Assembly (NCBI RefSeq): GCF_029910655.1
Contig: NZ_CP123897.1
Coordinates: 3,585,547 to 3,649,546 of the forward strand
Source: Methylomonas sp. UP202
GTDB lineage: Bacteria > Pseudomonadota > Gammaproteobacteria > Methylococcales > Methylomonadaceae
Length of the DNA stretch: 64,000 nt
Direction: 5' to 3'
This document shows positions 30,747 to 39,466 of this stretch, piece by piece. The stretch's first letter is position 1, and each line of letters starts with the position of its first letter. Made by a program: the position numbers and the translations under genes. The notes under the pieces were generated by a model that was given only the letters and a program-made list of their open reading frames with translations, had not been told where the DNA came from and did no database searches.

Positions 30747-31949
30747 ATGAATTATAGAGCCTTAAAAAAACAAATAATAATTATAATTCTGTCGTTTCCA
30801 TTATCTTTTTCTATATCGGCTAAAGATAGGCAAATCTATAAACCTTTAGGCCCCCAGGGGCTCACAGAGATATTTAATAAAATTGAAAAAGAGCATTTGC
30901 TGCCTATAGATCAATCGACAATATTTAAGCAAGGCATAGCCGCGTTAAGTAACTTTGATAATGATTTTAAGTTTACCCACACAGAAAGTGAAATTGTTAT
31001 TTCCTATAAAAATCAACAGATGAAGTACAATATTAATGCGCCTCTTAGTATCGGGGATCTTATATATAAAATAATTAATGATGCCAAGTCTTTATCTAAA
31101 TTAATTTCAAATATTGATCTTAACACCCTCGAAACTAGTATTATTGATCGAGCGGTGTTTTCTATTGATGGGCGCTCTTATTTTCAGCAAGATTTTAGAG
31201 GCACAACCCAACAAGAAGCTGGGCGGAACAACTTTCGAAACAGCAAGTTCCACAGGACAGATGAATCTAATATTACTTTCGCACAAGAAGTTAAAAACGA
31301 TATTTTATATATTCGAATTGTTGATTTTTATAATGGCTTTGAACGCGTAAACGAAACTATTTTTTCCGAAAAATTAAAATATAATCCAACGCTCTTCGAT
31401 ATTGTTATTGATATTAGGGGTAATACTGGAGGAAGTTTAGATGTAATTGGGCTTTACTTGGACTTATTTATTACTGATTCAGTTGTGATACAAGAATCTA
31501 ACCGTACACAAGTGCCAAAACCTGAAATCCGAACTGGCACAGCTACAAAATTTCCAAAAAATCGTATTATATTATTGGTAGATGGTCAAACTTCGAGTGG
31601 AGCAGAGGCCTTTGCGCTAGCCTTGAGGGATTTGCGAAATGCAAAAATTGTTGGAACTCGTACGCTAGGTGACGCATTCGTTTTAACAGTATTCCCCCTA
31701 CATAATGGCAATGCATTAGCTGTGACGACATACAAATTATTAGACTATAAAGGAGACTTTTTGCCTAATGGAGGTATAAATCCAGATATATGCACTAATA
31801 TGCTTGAATCAGAATGCGCCAAAAATATTTATTCTGGCCCTAGGGGCAGCAACGAAGATATGGATTTCTTAGCTGCAAAAAATTACCTAGAGCGAACTAG
31901 AAATATTTTAACAAATCAAACTCAACCGCCCGCCGAAAGCGGTGACTGA
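30747..31949 (+). CDS. S41-like (C-terminal-processing) peptidase with altered active site
   Basis: A 400-residue exported protein with signal peptide (about 1-24). The S41 core is recognisable: DIVIDIRGNTGGSLDVI, then DGQTSSGAEAFA with the serine in S-x-x-E, then IVGTRTLGDAF and a late FLPNGGINPDI. In the family the catalytic lysine lies 25 residues after the serine (FGKG); here that position is aspartate (LGDA). No clear PDZ domain is seen. It is AT-rich like the preceding gene. Probably inactive as a Ser/Lys protease, or using different chemistry; it may act as a binding protein. Confidence 0.82.
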   Translation: MNYRALKKQIIIIILSFPLSFSISAKDRQIYKPLGPQGLTEIFNKIEKEHLLPIDQSTIFKQGIAALSNFDNDFKFTHTESEIVISYKNQQMKYNINAPLSIGDLIYKIINDAKSLSKLISNIDLNTLETSIIDRAVFSIDGRSYFQQDFRGTTQQEAGRNNFRNSKFHRTDESNITFAQEVKNDILYIRIVDFYNGFERVNETIFSEKLKYNPTLFDIVIDIRGNTGGSLDVIGLYLDLFITDSVVIQESNRTQVPKPEIRTGTATKFPKNRIILLVDGQTSSGAEAFALALRDLRNAKIVGTRTLGDAFVLTVFPLHNGNALAVTTYKLLDYKGDFLPNGGINPDICTNMLESECAKNIYSGPRGSNEDMDFLAAKNYLERTRNILTNQTQPPAESGD

Positions 31950-32054
31950 TTTAAATTGTTAAGCGGCTGCTTTTAGGTGCTTACCTGCTATTGGTGGAAC
32001 GATGACGATAGGCAGCTTTTGGCCGAAACCGAGCCTTCATCCGAATATATATCT

Positions 32055-32160
32055 GTCGGCGCCAGTGGCGATTTTGGAATTGGAATCCCTGGCCGACATT
32101 GGATTGAAACCGGTGGCGGTTTTCAATCGGAATCGGTGGCTGGTTTGGGGTGGAATATGC
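32055..32160 (+). repeat. 24-nt repeat array, right copy
   Basis: Four to five degenerate units of about 24 nt close to GGAATCGGTGGCGGTTTTGA plus 4 nt; the + frame includes octads ASGDFGIG and TGGGFQSE. It ends with GGAATATGC at 32152-32160. It is the mirror image of the 28413-28520 copy, so together they bracket the AT-rich island. Confidence 0.65.
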
Positions 32161-32273
32161 CGAGACGCTGTTCCGTCACTGGAACGAAAATCAGGACTAA
32201 AGCCCTTCCTACACTCAGGCTTTGGATAATCCGGAGAAGAAGGCTTCCGTGCGTTGGAAACCGCTCGCACCGT

Positions 32274-32296
32274 GGCCGGTCCGAATCGGACCGGCC
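32274..32296. repeat. Perfect palindrome with 11-bp arms
   Basis: GGCCGGTCCGA and TCGGACCGGCC are separated by one base. It lies 111 bp upstream of the Nramp-like start. It could be an operator or a cruciform-type repeat. Confidence 0.7.
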
Positions 32297-32406
32297 TCGT
32301 TCGCGATTTTGTAGCGGCCGATGCCGCGCTAGCGACAAGCCGGACTTGCCAAATTCCGGCGAATTTGCGGAAATGGCCGGCTTTTGACAGCACTCAATTC
32401 CGTCCA

Positions 32407-33828
32407 ATGAACAAAACTCCGTTAGATGCTCTTCCTCGCCGCGCCATTCCGGCCTTTCCAGGTTGGTGGGCTGCCCTGGGACCCGGCGTGGTCTGGATGG
32501 CGCTGGCGCAAGGCAGCGGCGAGCTGATCTGGTGGCCATACATGATCGCCAAATACGGTTTGACCTTTCTTTGGCTACTGGTACCGGCTTGCTTGTTGCA
32601 ATATCCGTTAAATCTGGAGATAGGCCGCTACACCCTGCTGACCGGCGAAAGCATCTTTCACGGCTTCATTCGTTTGAACCGCCGGCTCGGCATCTTTCTG
32701 TGGCTGTTGATGTCGGTATCGTTTTTTTGGTTCGGCGCCTTCGCATCGGCCGGTGGCACCGCGATGGCCGAATTGACGCATTGGCCGGACGGCTGGAGCC
32801 AACGCGAGCAAAGTCTGTTTTGGGGCTATTTATCCATCGCGGTGTTTCTGGCGGCGATCCTGGCCAGCGGCGTCGTCTACACGTTGATCGAACGCTTCAT
32901 GAAGTTGGTCGCGGTGGTCACCGTGGTTGGTTTATTGTCGGCCTGCCTGCAAAGCGACGTGACGGCCACGCTGCCGGAGTTCGCGCGCGGCTTGCTGGGC
33001 CCGACGGCGGCGATGGCGCGGCCTTGGGAAGCCAGCGACGCCAGCAAGTTATTGACGGCCATCACTTTTGCCGGCCTAGGCGGTTTCTGGATTTTGTTTT
33101 ATTCGTACTGGCTGCGCGACAAAGGCGCCGGCATGGCCGGCTGGGTCGGCCGGATTACCGGTTTGGGCGGCAGCGAGGAAGCGGTACTCAGCGACGGTTT
33201 TCTGCCACGAGACGAGCCCGAAAGCGCCGCGCGCTGGCAAACCTGGCGGCGTTTTCTAAGTGCCGATATTTTGGTCGGGATTCTCGGAAACTTGCTGACG
33301 ACCTTGATGACCTGCCTGCTGGCTTACGCGTTACTGTTCCCCAAGGGCTTGCTACCCCAAGAATACGAACTGGCCGTCGTGCAAAGCCAGTTCTTCGCGG
33401 TCAGTTGGGGCGAAATAGGCAGGCTGTTGTTCCTGGTGGTCGCGGCGGCGTTTTTAACCGACACTTGGCTGGCTACCGCCGACGCGGTCAGCCGCATTCA
33501 GGCCGACATCGTGTTGACGCTGTTTCCGGCGGCGCAACGCTGGCCGGCGCGGCGCTGGTATTATCTGTTTCTGGGGTTGCTAACGCTGATTACCTGCTTC
33601 ACGATGCAGTTGGACGCGCCCGGCCCGTTAATATTGACCAGCGCCGTGATAGGCTTCGCCGGCACCATCCTGTTTCCACCGCTACTGTATTGGCTGAATC
33701 ACCGCCTGCTGCCGCCGCACTTACCGGCTTGGGCCAAACCCCGCCGCCGGCCCTGGCTACTGGCGGTCAGCTTTGCGGTTTATTTGACCTTGGCCTTTTT
33801 GTATATACGAAGCGTGCTGGGGTTTTGA
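32407..33828 (+). CDS. Nramp-like divalent-metal transporter homologue
   Basis: A 473-residue inner-membrane protein with about 11-12 transmembrane helices. The N-terminal region (GPGVVWMALAQGSGELIWWP, then KYGLTFLWLLV) has the layout of Nramp TM1-TM2, but the DPGN metal-binding motif of classical MntH is not present (AQGSGEL in its place). It therefore belongs to a divergent Nramp-related group, and the substrate is uncertain. ATG 32407 is preferred over an upstream frame start at 32254 because TM1 follows directly. Confidence 0.78.
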   Translation: MNKTPLDALPRRAIPAFPGWWAALGPGVVWMALAQGSGELIWWPYMIAKYGLTFLWLLVPACLLQYPLNLEIGRYTLLTGESIFHGFIRLNRRLGIFLWLLMSVSFFWFGAFASAGGTAMAELTHWPDGWSQREQSLFWGYLSIAVFLAAILASGVVYTLIERFMKLVAVVTVVGLLSACLQSDVTATLPEFARGLLGPTAAMARPWEASDASKLLTAITFAGLGGFWILFYSYWLRDKGAGMAGWVGRITGLGGSEEAVLSDGFLPRDEPESAARWQTWRRFLSADILVGILGNLLTTLMTCLLAYALLFPKGLLPQEYELAVVQSQFFAVSWGEIGRLLFLVVAAAFLTDTWLATADAVSRIQADIVLTLFPAAQRWPARRWYYLFLGLLTLITCFTMQLDAPGPLILTSAVIGFAGTILFPPLLYWLNHRLLPPHLPAWAKPRRRPWLLAVSFAVYLTLAFLYIRSVLGF

Positions 33829-33845
33829 CGGACTAAGGCGTCGAC

Positions 33846-34973
33846 TCAATGGGCTTTGCATAACACGCCGGCATCGACCTCGGCGCTGTGGGCGATTTTC
33901 TCCAGATTGCTGAGCACATCCAAACTGGCCTGTTCCATCCGTCCCACCGAGGCCAGCATGGTTTGATCGTCGCCGGCGGTATGGGCCGTCAAGGCTTTCA
34001 GCGCCGCCTGATGCACGGTCATGTGCGGTTGCTCGATTTCCGAATAACCTGGGAGTTTGGAAAAGCAGGCCCGACCTTCGCCCTGATAATACCACTTGCC
34101 TAAGCGGCACTCGGTATGTTCGGCAAAGTCCCGAATCGTCTTCGACGACAAGCGGAACAACACTTTGTAAACTTCGAACTTGTAAATCAAATGGTCCAAT
34201 TTGGCCAATTCGCAGAAACTGCGCAACGACGAAGCCGCCACCACTTTTTCCATCGTCACCGAGAAGTCCAACAGCTCGCGCATCGTGCCGGTCGCGCGTT
34301 GACCTTCCTCGCTATACGTTCTGGCGTGGTCCGCCAACTGGCTCATTTGCTCGCGGGTACCGCCGCTGGCGTTGCGGATGGATTCAGCCAGCGCCGATAT
34401 TTTATTGGTCGCTTCGGCGGTACGCTGCGCCAGGGTGCGGACTTCGTCCGCCACCACAGCGAAGCCGCGCCCTTGCTCGCCAGCCCGAGCCGACTCGATC
34501 GACGCGTTCAGCGCCAACAAATTGGTTTGATCGGCGATGTCGCGAATTAATTTGACCACGCCGATGATTTCCCGCGAGCTTTGATCCAGCGAGCCGGCCT
34601 GTTCGGCGGCATGACTGGAGCCGTCGGCCAATTCGACCAAGTTGTGGGAAATTCGCTTAATGGCCTCGCTGCTGGTAATCGATATGCCCTGGGCTTCGAT
34701 GGCATTGTCTTTTTCATCGCGCAACCGGTTGGCCAAGGTCAACAGACTGGTCTGCATATTCAGCAAGGATTGTCCGAAATTCTGCAAATGGGCAATAGTA
34801 CCTAAATCGCGCTGGCGCGCCGCCTGTAGTGCCGCGTTGCCGGCCTGCTCCTGTTGCAACGCAAGGCGCGACCGCTCCAACTCATCGGTCTGCTGTTGAA
34901 TCCGCCGATTAGCATCGGCCAATTGCAGCTTCAGTTCTTCCAATTCGCGATTTTTCCAAAGAAACGAGAGCAT
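33846..34973 (-). CDS. Soluble methyl-accepting chemotaxis protein with CZB zinc-binding domain
   Basis: A 375-residue cytoplasmic receptor without transmembrane segments. An N-terminal coiled coil (about 5-55) leads to a short MCP signalling hairpin with tip [18 protein letters not shown] (about 150-170), then a C-terminal chemoreceptor zinc-binding (CZB) domain at about 245-365, with [20 protein letters not shown] and [13 protein letters not shown] carrying the expected His/Cys ligands. CZB domains sense zinc and, through it, oxidants. It converges with the Nramp-like gene with 17 bp between stops. An 18-bp palindrome lies 139-156 bp upstream of its start. Confidence 0.9.
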   Translation of the reverse strand: MLSFLWKNRELEELKLQLADANRRIQQQTDELERSRLALQQEQAGNAALQAARQRDLGTIAHLQNFGQSLLNMQTSLLTLANRLRDEKDNAIEAQGISITSSEAIKRISHNLVELADGSSHAAEQAGSLDQSSREIIGVVKLIRDIADQTNLLALNASIESARAGEQGRGFAVVADEVRTLAQRTAEATNKISALAESIRNASGGTREQMSQLADHARTYSEEGQRATGTMRELLDFSVTMEKVVAASSLRSFCELAKLDHLIYKFEVYKVLFRLSSKTIRDFAEHTECRLGKWYYQGEGRACFSKLPGYSEIEQPHMTVHQAALKALTAHTAGDDQTMLASVGRMEQASLDVLSNLEKIAHSAEVDAGVLCKAH

Positions 34974-35111
34974 TACCCCAACCCATATTTGTCGTTTAAT
35001 GATTACAGCGATGTAAAAACCATTGCTTCGCTGCCTGTATTGTAGTCAATTGAGCCGGCTGTAAATTCGGACCGTTACAGCGTTCCGCCTGCAAATTGTA
35101 TTTATGGCACA

Positions 35112-35129
35112 TGTAAGCATATGCTTACA
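35112..35129. promoter_or_regulatory. Perfect 18-bp palindrome, candidate operator
   Basis: TGTAAGCATATGCTTACA is its own reverse complement. It sits between the C1-cofactor gene (stop 35192) and the CZB chemoreceptor (start 34973), upstream of the latter. The size and symmetry suit a dimeric repressor; the regulator is unknown. Confidence 0.55.
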
Positions 35130-35191
35130 CCCAGATTAGAGCAATCGGCCGCCGGTACAGCGGTAACGATTTCCCCGAAGCCACCTCAATG

Positions 35192-36250
35192 TTAGGTCAC
35201 GCCAGCTTGCCCGCGTCCCGCCGCTAGCAACGCCACCGCGACCGCCGGCGCGCAATCGGCGGCATCCAGCCGCGAAGACTCACCGTTTGGTTTCGCCAGC
35301 AATTCCGAAAAATCCCGGTAAGCGTACCCTAATTCCTCGGCGATTTCCCTGATCAAAAACCGGCCGACGCCGGCGCCAACCCAAACCGGCAGTCGGGTGG
35401 CGCGTTGCATTTGCGCGAGCGAAGCGCGAGTCACCTTTTGCTTTTGCACGTCTTTCAAGCGCGCGGCGAACGCCTGCCACAGCGGCCAATCGGCTTCGAC
35501 AAAATCATAGCCGGTCAGCCTGGATAAGCGCCTGGCGCTAGCTTGCGGCGTTTTTTCGGCACCGTCGGCGCTCTCGGTTTGATCGTGGTGCTCCTGCAAA
35601 TCGCCGGTTACCCGGTAGATATCGGCGGTTGTCGCAAAATGCTCAGCCATCAGACCTTGTTGCCGCCCGTTGAATTCGGCCGTGTCGGCAAGCACCATCA
35701 CCGAGGTACGAACGACACCGGTATAGAGCAATTCGCCGGAAATCAAACGCTGATAATCGGTATAACCTTCGATTCGCGGCTGGCCATGTTCAACCAGCAA
35801 CAGGTCGGTCGTGGTACTGCCGATATCGACGAACAAAGCATCCGGCAGCCGATCCGCCAACCAACACACGCTGGCCAACCAGTTAGCCGAGGCGATGGCC
35901 AACGTATCGGCCGGCACGATGTCCGCGCCGCCGATAAAGCCGGCCCGTCCGGCAAACACCTCGATCCGGTCGAAACCAAAGTACTGGCCGATCGTGGCGA
36001 CGATGGCGCGCACGCCTTGCTCGCGATTGGCGAAACCGTCCGCCAATTCGCCGGTCATCGTCACCGCGTGGCGATAATCTGCCAACCCGTGGCTATGGTC
36101 CAGCTCGGCGAGTACTGCGGCCAGGTAGTCGCAGCCCTTCCAAAGCGGGCATGGCCGTTGCTCGACCCCGCTAAGCCCACCGTGTTCGTCCAATAGCGCC
36201 AATTTGACATGGGCGCCGCCAATATCCCATCCCGCGATACGTTGAGTCAT
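35192..36250 (-). CDS. H4MPT-linked C1-transfer pathway protein, hydantoinase/oxoprolinase-like
   Basis: A 352-residue protein of the actin/ASKHA-like hydantoinase A/oxoprolinase type: IAGWDIGGAHVKLALLDEHG at the start is the phosphate-1 loop and FVDIGSTTTDLL the second loop. Genes of this family recur beside fae and mch in methylotrophs and are thought to help make the C1 carriers; the reaction is not settled. The start ATG 36250 lies 8 bp after the stop of the upstream ATP-grasp gene; a longer frame to 36793 runs antiparallel through that gene and is rejected. Confidence 0.85.
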   Translation of the reverse strand: MTQRIAGWDIGGAHVKLALLDEHGGLSGVEQRPCPLWKGCDYLAAVLAELDHSHGLADYRHAVTMTGELADGFANREQGVRAIVATIGQYFGFDRIEVFAGRAGFIGGADIVPADTLAIASANWLASVCWLADRLPDALFVDIGSTTTDLLLVEHGQPRIEGYTDYQRLISGELLYTGVVRTSVMVLADTAEFNGRQQGLMAEHFATTADIYRVTGDLQEHHDQTESADGAEKTPQASARRLSRLTGYDFVEADWPLWQAFAARLKDVQKQKVTRASLAQMQRATRLPVWVGAGVGRFLIREIAEELGYAYRDFSELLAKPNGESSRLDAADCAPAVAVALLAAGRGQAGVT

Positions 36251-36258
36251 GAGTCCGT

Positions 36259-37248
36259 TTAAAGATTGAAAGTAATATCGACCGTGCCCGGACAGCTTGG
36301 AAAGGTGTCCAGCACGCCGTCTATTGAGCGCAACACCTGTTCGGCGACGTTGATGCCGATGGCTCGACCGACGCCGGGATAGGAACTGGTCAAACGCGGA
36401 TTGATCTCCAACAACTGACCGCCGCCGTCGGCGGTTTCCAGCCAATCCACCCCAGCGTAGCCGAACAAACCCGGCAAGCCGGCGGCCAATTGGTCCAGCC
36501 ATCCTTGATACAAGGACCGTGCCGCGACCGCGACGTTCACCCGACATCCGCGCAGCGCGAAACCGCCATCGACCACCTCGATCAATTGGCGATTCACGCT
36601 CAGCAATCTGGCTCGACCGCCGGCAAACAAGGCCGACAAACTGGAAGGCCGGCCTTCGCAATAGGGTTGGACCACATAACGCGTCGGATCGGGACAGCGA
36701 TTGCGCCAATCGGAAAATTGATCGGCAATCAGTAACCGAGCCCCCTCGCAACCAACGCCATCGACCGGCTTGACAACCAAGCGACCGCGCCAATCGCCAA
36801 CATCATCCACCAATCTTCGCGTCGGCACGGCCGGTAAACCTTGTTCGCAAAACACTCGGTAACTGGCGAGCTTGTCCGCGCAAATCGCCACCGTGGCGGG
36901 ATCGGACAACAGGGTCGGAGTCCGGTTGGCGGCGGCGATCTCGGCGAGGGTATGCAGAATGCCGTCGGTCTCCGGCGCGATCGGCCAAAAGCAATCCGTG
37001 GCAGTCAACAGCTTGGGCAGAATGGTGCGGATGTCCGGATGGTTAACGCGCACGACCTCCGCTTCGGTCAATACATTTGGGCGTTGACAACGGCTATCGA
37101 GCATCACCGTCAACTCGATACCGGGCAAGGCCTTCAATTCTTGAAGCAATGTCTGTAACATCAGCCCGCCCTCGGCCGCCAAGCCGGCCGGCAAAGACTG
37201 ACCGGCAAAACCGCCGCCGGTGATATATTCGAACACCAAAATTTTCAT
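36259..37248 (-). CDS. ATP-grasp ligase of the H4MPT/methanofuran cofactor cluster
   Basis: A 329-residue cytoplasmic enzyme. ATP-grasp features are visible in the central RLVVKPVDGVGCEGA and the C-terminal metal loop LLEINPRLTSSYPGVG. It resembles the ATP-grasp protein next to fae in methylotrophs (Orf17 type), related to amino-acid ligases of methanofuran or H4MPT assembly. It is the first gene of a two-gene minus-strand unit. Its start is only 10 bp from the divergent HisA-like start, so its promoter must overlap that gene. Confidence 0.82.
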   Translation of the reverse strand: MKILVFEYITGGGFAGQSLPAGLAAEGGLMLQTLLQELKALPGIELTVMLDSRCQRPNVLTEAEVVRVNHPDIRTILPKLLTATDCFWPIAPETDGILHTLAEIAAANRTPTLLSDPATVAICADKLASYRVFCEQGLPAVPTRRLVDDVGDWRGRLVVKPVDGVGCEGARLLIADQFSDWRNRCPDPTRYVVQPYCEGRPSSLSALFAGGRARLLSVNRQLIEVVDGGFALRGCRVNVAVAARSLYQGWLDQLAAGLPGLFGYAGVDWLETADGGGQLLEINPRLTSSYPGVGRAIGINVAEQVLRSIDGVLDTFPSCPGTVDITFNL

Positions 37249-37258
37249 GGTCGGTGCG

Positions 37259-37933
37259 ATGCAGGTTATTCCGGTAATCGATTTAAAGGACGGCGAAGTC
37301 GTATTGGCTGCCGGCGGCGACCGTAGCCGCTATCGGCCTGTACATCCGCAATCGTTGATCTGCGAAGCCAGCGAGCCGATCGCCGTGGTCGAGGCATTTC
37401 TAAACCTGCATGCCTTCGCGACCTTTTATATCGCCGACCTCGATGCCATCGAGGCTCGCGGCAGTCACCGCCGCGAGATTCTAAAACTAGCCGAAACCTT
37501 CCCGGATCTGACGTTCTGGATCGACGACGGCGGCCCGGCCGTCGCCATTCCGTCTCGCGGAAATCTGCGGCCGGTGGTCGGTACCGAATCGCAAAGCCAA
37601 GCCTTCGATTTGTCTGGCAGTTCGGCCATTCTATCCTTGGATTTCAAACACCAGCGCGCGCTGGGCGACCCCGGCTGGCTGACATCCGCGGGCTACTGGC
37701 CGGATACCGTCATTGCGATGACCTTGGATAAGGTCGGTGGTCATGGCGGTCCCGACTTGGCCTTGTTAAGCGAATTGCAGATCCGCCATTCGAACCGGCG
37801 CTTCGTGGCCGCCGGCGGCGTGCGTAACCGCGACGATTTGCGCCGGCTGGCCGGAATCGGCGTGCGCGCCGCATTGGTAGCCAGCGCCTTACATAACGGT
37901 GCGCTAACCGGCCCGGACCTGGAAAACCTTTAG
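37259..37933 (+). CDS. HisA/HisF-related TIM-barrel protein of the C1 cofactor cluster
   Basis: A 224-residue protein with HisA-like beginning (QVIPVIDLKDGEVVLAAGGD) and HisA-like repeats (FYIADLDAI, VAAGGVRNRDDLRRL). It lacks convincing histidine-pathway context and instead sits between the ATP-grasp gene and fae, as HisA-like genes do in methylotroph H4MPT clusters. ATG 37259 is chosen because the ATG at 37247 would overlap the divergent neighbour. A bidirectional terminator separates it from fae. The exact reaction is unknown. Confidence 0.8.
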   Translation: MQVIPVIDLKDGEVVLAAGGDRSRYRPVHPQSLICEASEPIAVVEAFLNLHAFATFYIADLDAIEARGSHRREILKLAETFPDLTFWIDDGGPAVAIPSRGNLRPVVGTESQSQAFDLSGSSAILSLDFKHQRALGDPGWLTSAGYWPDTVIAMTLDKVGGHGGPDLALLSELQIRHSNRRFVAAGGVRNRDDLRRLAGIGVRAALVASALHNGALTGPDLENL

Positions 37934-37935
37934 AC

Positions 37936-37967
37936 AAAAAAATACCCCGGCAAGCCGGGGTATTTTT
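37936..37967. terminator. Bidirectional terminator between HisA-like gene and fae
   Basis: AAAAATACCCCGGC and GCCGGGGTATTTTT pair perfectly around a 2-nt loop, with A- and T-runs at both edges. It serves both convergent genes. Confidence 0.92.
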
Positions 37968-37988
37968 AACAACCTTCGCGTCTTAAAC

Positions 37989-38504
37989 TTAAACGTTGTT
38001 AGCAGCAAATGGGTGTTTTGCACCAGATTTGGCAGCAACGACTTCTTTTGCAGTCGGAGTGCCGGCAACAGCGCGCTCAATCGCTTCTTTAGTCGCTTTG
38101 TAGTTGAATTCTTCGATTTTTGCGTCGTCTTCAGCCAACCAGTGGATGAATACGCCAACAGAAATGAACAAGTCATCAGCTTCGTCAGCAGGGATAGTAC
38201 CGTCTTCAACAGAGTCGGCAACAGCCATTGCAACAGCGCGTTGAGCAGGTCCGAACATTTGAACGGCTTGTTTAGAACCTTTGATGGTCACTTTGTTGAA
38301 CAAGATAGTCGCTGGTTTAACCATCAGGTTAGGAGCGACAACCGCCAACAGAGTAGAGAAACCGTCTTTGTTGTTGGTCAGAGCGTTTGCAAAAGCAGTT
38401 TCAGCCGCGGAACCGCGTGGGCCGATGATCAAGTCGATGTGGGCAATTTCGTTGCCTTCGCCAACCAAAGATTCACCAACGCGTAAGTTATTGATTTTAG
38501 CCAT
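37989..38504 (-). CDS. fae: Formaldehyde-activating enzyme
   Basis: A 171-residue enzyme that condenses formaldehyde with tetrahydromethanopterin to methylene-H4MPT. The N-terminal region [19 protein letters not shown] carries the conserved histidine, and [17 protein letters not shown] follows; length is typical. AAGGGG precedes the start. The codon choice is biased toward a narrow set, suggesting high expression. It is followed by a strong terminator. Confidence 0.97.
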   Translation of the reverse strand: MAKINNLRVGESLVGEGNEIAHIDLIIGPRGSAAETAFANALTNNKDGFSTLLAVVAPNLMVKPATILFNKVTIKGSKQAVQMFGPAQRAVAMAVADSVEDGTIPADEADDLFISVGVFIHWLAEDDAKIEEFNYKATKEAIERAVAGTPTAKEVVAAKSGAKHPFAANNV

Positions 38505-38598
38505 TTTAAATTTATCCCCTTAAGATAAGATTGAACCAAAAAATAGACACTGTTATGTCCTTAAATTGTCGTTTCGGTCTAGGTCCGTCTATCAACGG

Positions 38599-39465
38599 TT
38601 AGCCGCTTGTACCGCTAACCAATTGTTCCAGAAGCACCACGAGCACGGTTGCGACCGTCAGGTCCGCAGTTGTGCCTGGGTTGATTTTTTTTGCCTTGAA
38701 AGTTTTATCCAATTCATATAGAACCGGCATCAACTTGTCAGGCGCGAAGGCTGCCTGCAAAGCTCTTTCGAGCTCGACCATTTCCCCCTTAATCCACTCT
38801 GTGTATTGCTGTCCATACTTTCGCTCGACATGACTATCGGGAAACCGGGCCAATATCGCAGCATACACCGCCAACGCCGACCAGCCGAAATCGCCAGACA
38901 AAACGAAAGCACGATTATATCGTAAAACCGAAAAATCAAAAACGTCTTTAAACCGATTAACGTATTGCGCGGCGATTAAATCGCGCTCGGCGGCGTAGTC
39001 CATTGCTTCCAACAGGGTCACATTCGGCGTCTCGCGAACATCGTGGGCATCCGATGTCCCCAATCCGCCCGGCGCAGCCAGCTCGATAGCCCGAAACACC
39101 CACTCCGCGTCGGATTGCGTGGTTGTTTCCAACACCCGCGCCAGCGCTGCATGTAACGAGTCGCCGGCCGCCAAGCCGGCCGCGGCCTGCAAAACCGGCG
39201 CGCATAGCAAAATAATCCCCAAATTGGTGTTGCAATTGACAGCCTGACGGGTCGCGGCGACCGCGTGATAGATTTTTTCACCCAAGCTGAAGTCTGGATT
39301 CGTGATCGGCGCCCGGCTGACTTGGGCGCTAATCCGAAAGTCGTCGACCGTCATATCGTGGGCGGAACTGTAAATGCTGACGTTACCCGGCTTGAATGCC
39401 TGCAATTCGATCTCGCAGGCTTGGCTATAAGCCTCCATCAAAGACTGGCGATCGATAACGGCCAT
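38599..39465 (-). CDS. CitG/MdcB-like protein of the C1 cofactor cluster
   Basis: A 288-residue protein of the triphosphoribosyl-dephospho-CoA synthase fold: EIELQAFKPGNVSIYSSAHD near the start and the central NTNLGIILLCAPV are characteristic. In methylotrophs this gene (Orf7 type) accompanies mch and fae and is needed for C1 growth, so it likely transfers a ribosyl-phosphate-type group during H4MPT assembly. ATG 39465 lies one base after the upstream stop (TGAGATG), a tight coupling. A TTG 21 bp upstream is less likely. Confidence 0.82.
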   Translation of the reverse strand: MAVIDRQSLMEAYSQACEIELQAFKPGNVSIYSSAHDMTVDDFRISAQVSRAPITNPDFSLGEKIYHAVAATRQAVNCNTNLGIILLCAPVLQAAAGLAAGDSLHAALARVLETTTQSDAEWVFRAIELAAPGGLGTSDAHDVRETPNVTLLEAMDYAAERDLIAAQYVNRFKDVFDFSVLRYNRAFVLSGDFGWSALAVYAAILARFPDSHVERKYGQQYTEWIKGEMVELERALQAAFAPDKLMPVLYELDKTFKAKKINPGTTADLTVATVLVVLLEQLVSGTSG

Positions 39466-39466
39466 C

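Larger units (their letters stand above)
31950..32406. other. Intergenic stretch right of the AT-rich island
   Basis: No gene recognised. Contains the right 24-nt repeat copy (32055-32160) and a perfect palindrome (32274-32296). Composition returns to GC-rich here. The Nramp-like promoter should lie near the 3' end. Confidence 0.5.

Noticed and set aside
32463-33836. 457-codon frame overlapping the Nramp-like gene
   Set aside because: Arg/Gly-rich shadow; the other frame has clear transmembrane helices.
35192-36793. Full-length 533-codon frame for the hydantoinase-like gene
   Set aside because: The first 181 codons lie out of frame over the ATP-grasp gene on the same strand; the family start motif begins at 36250.
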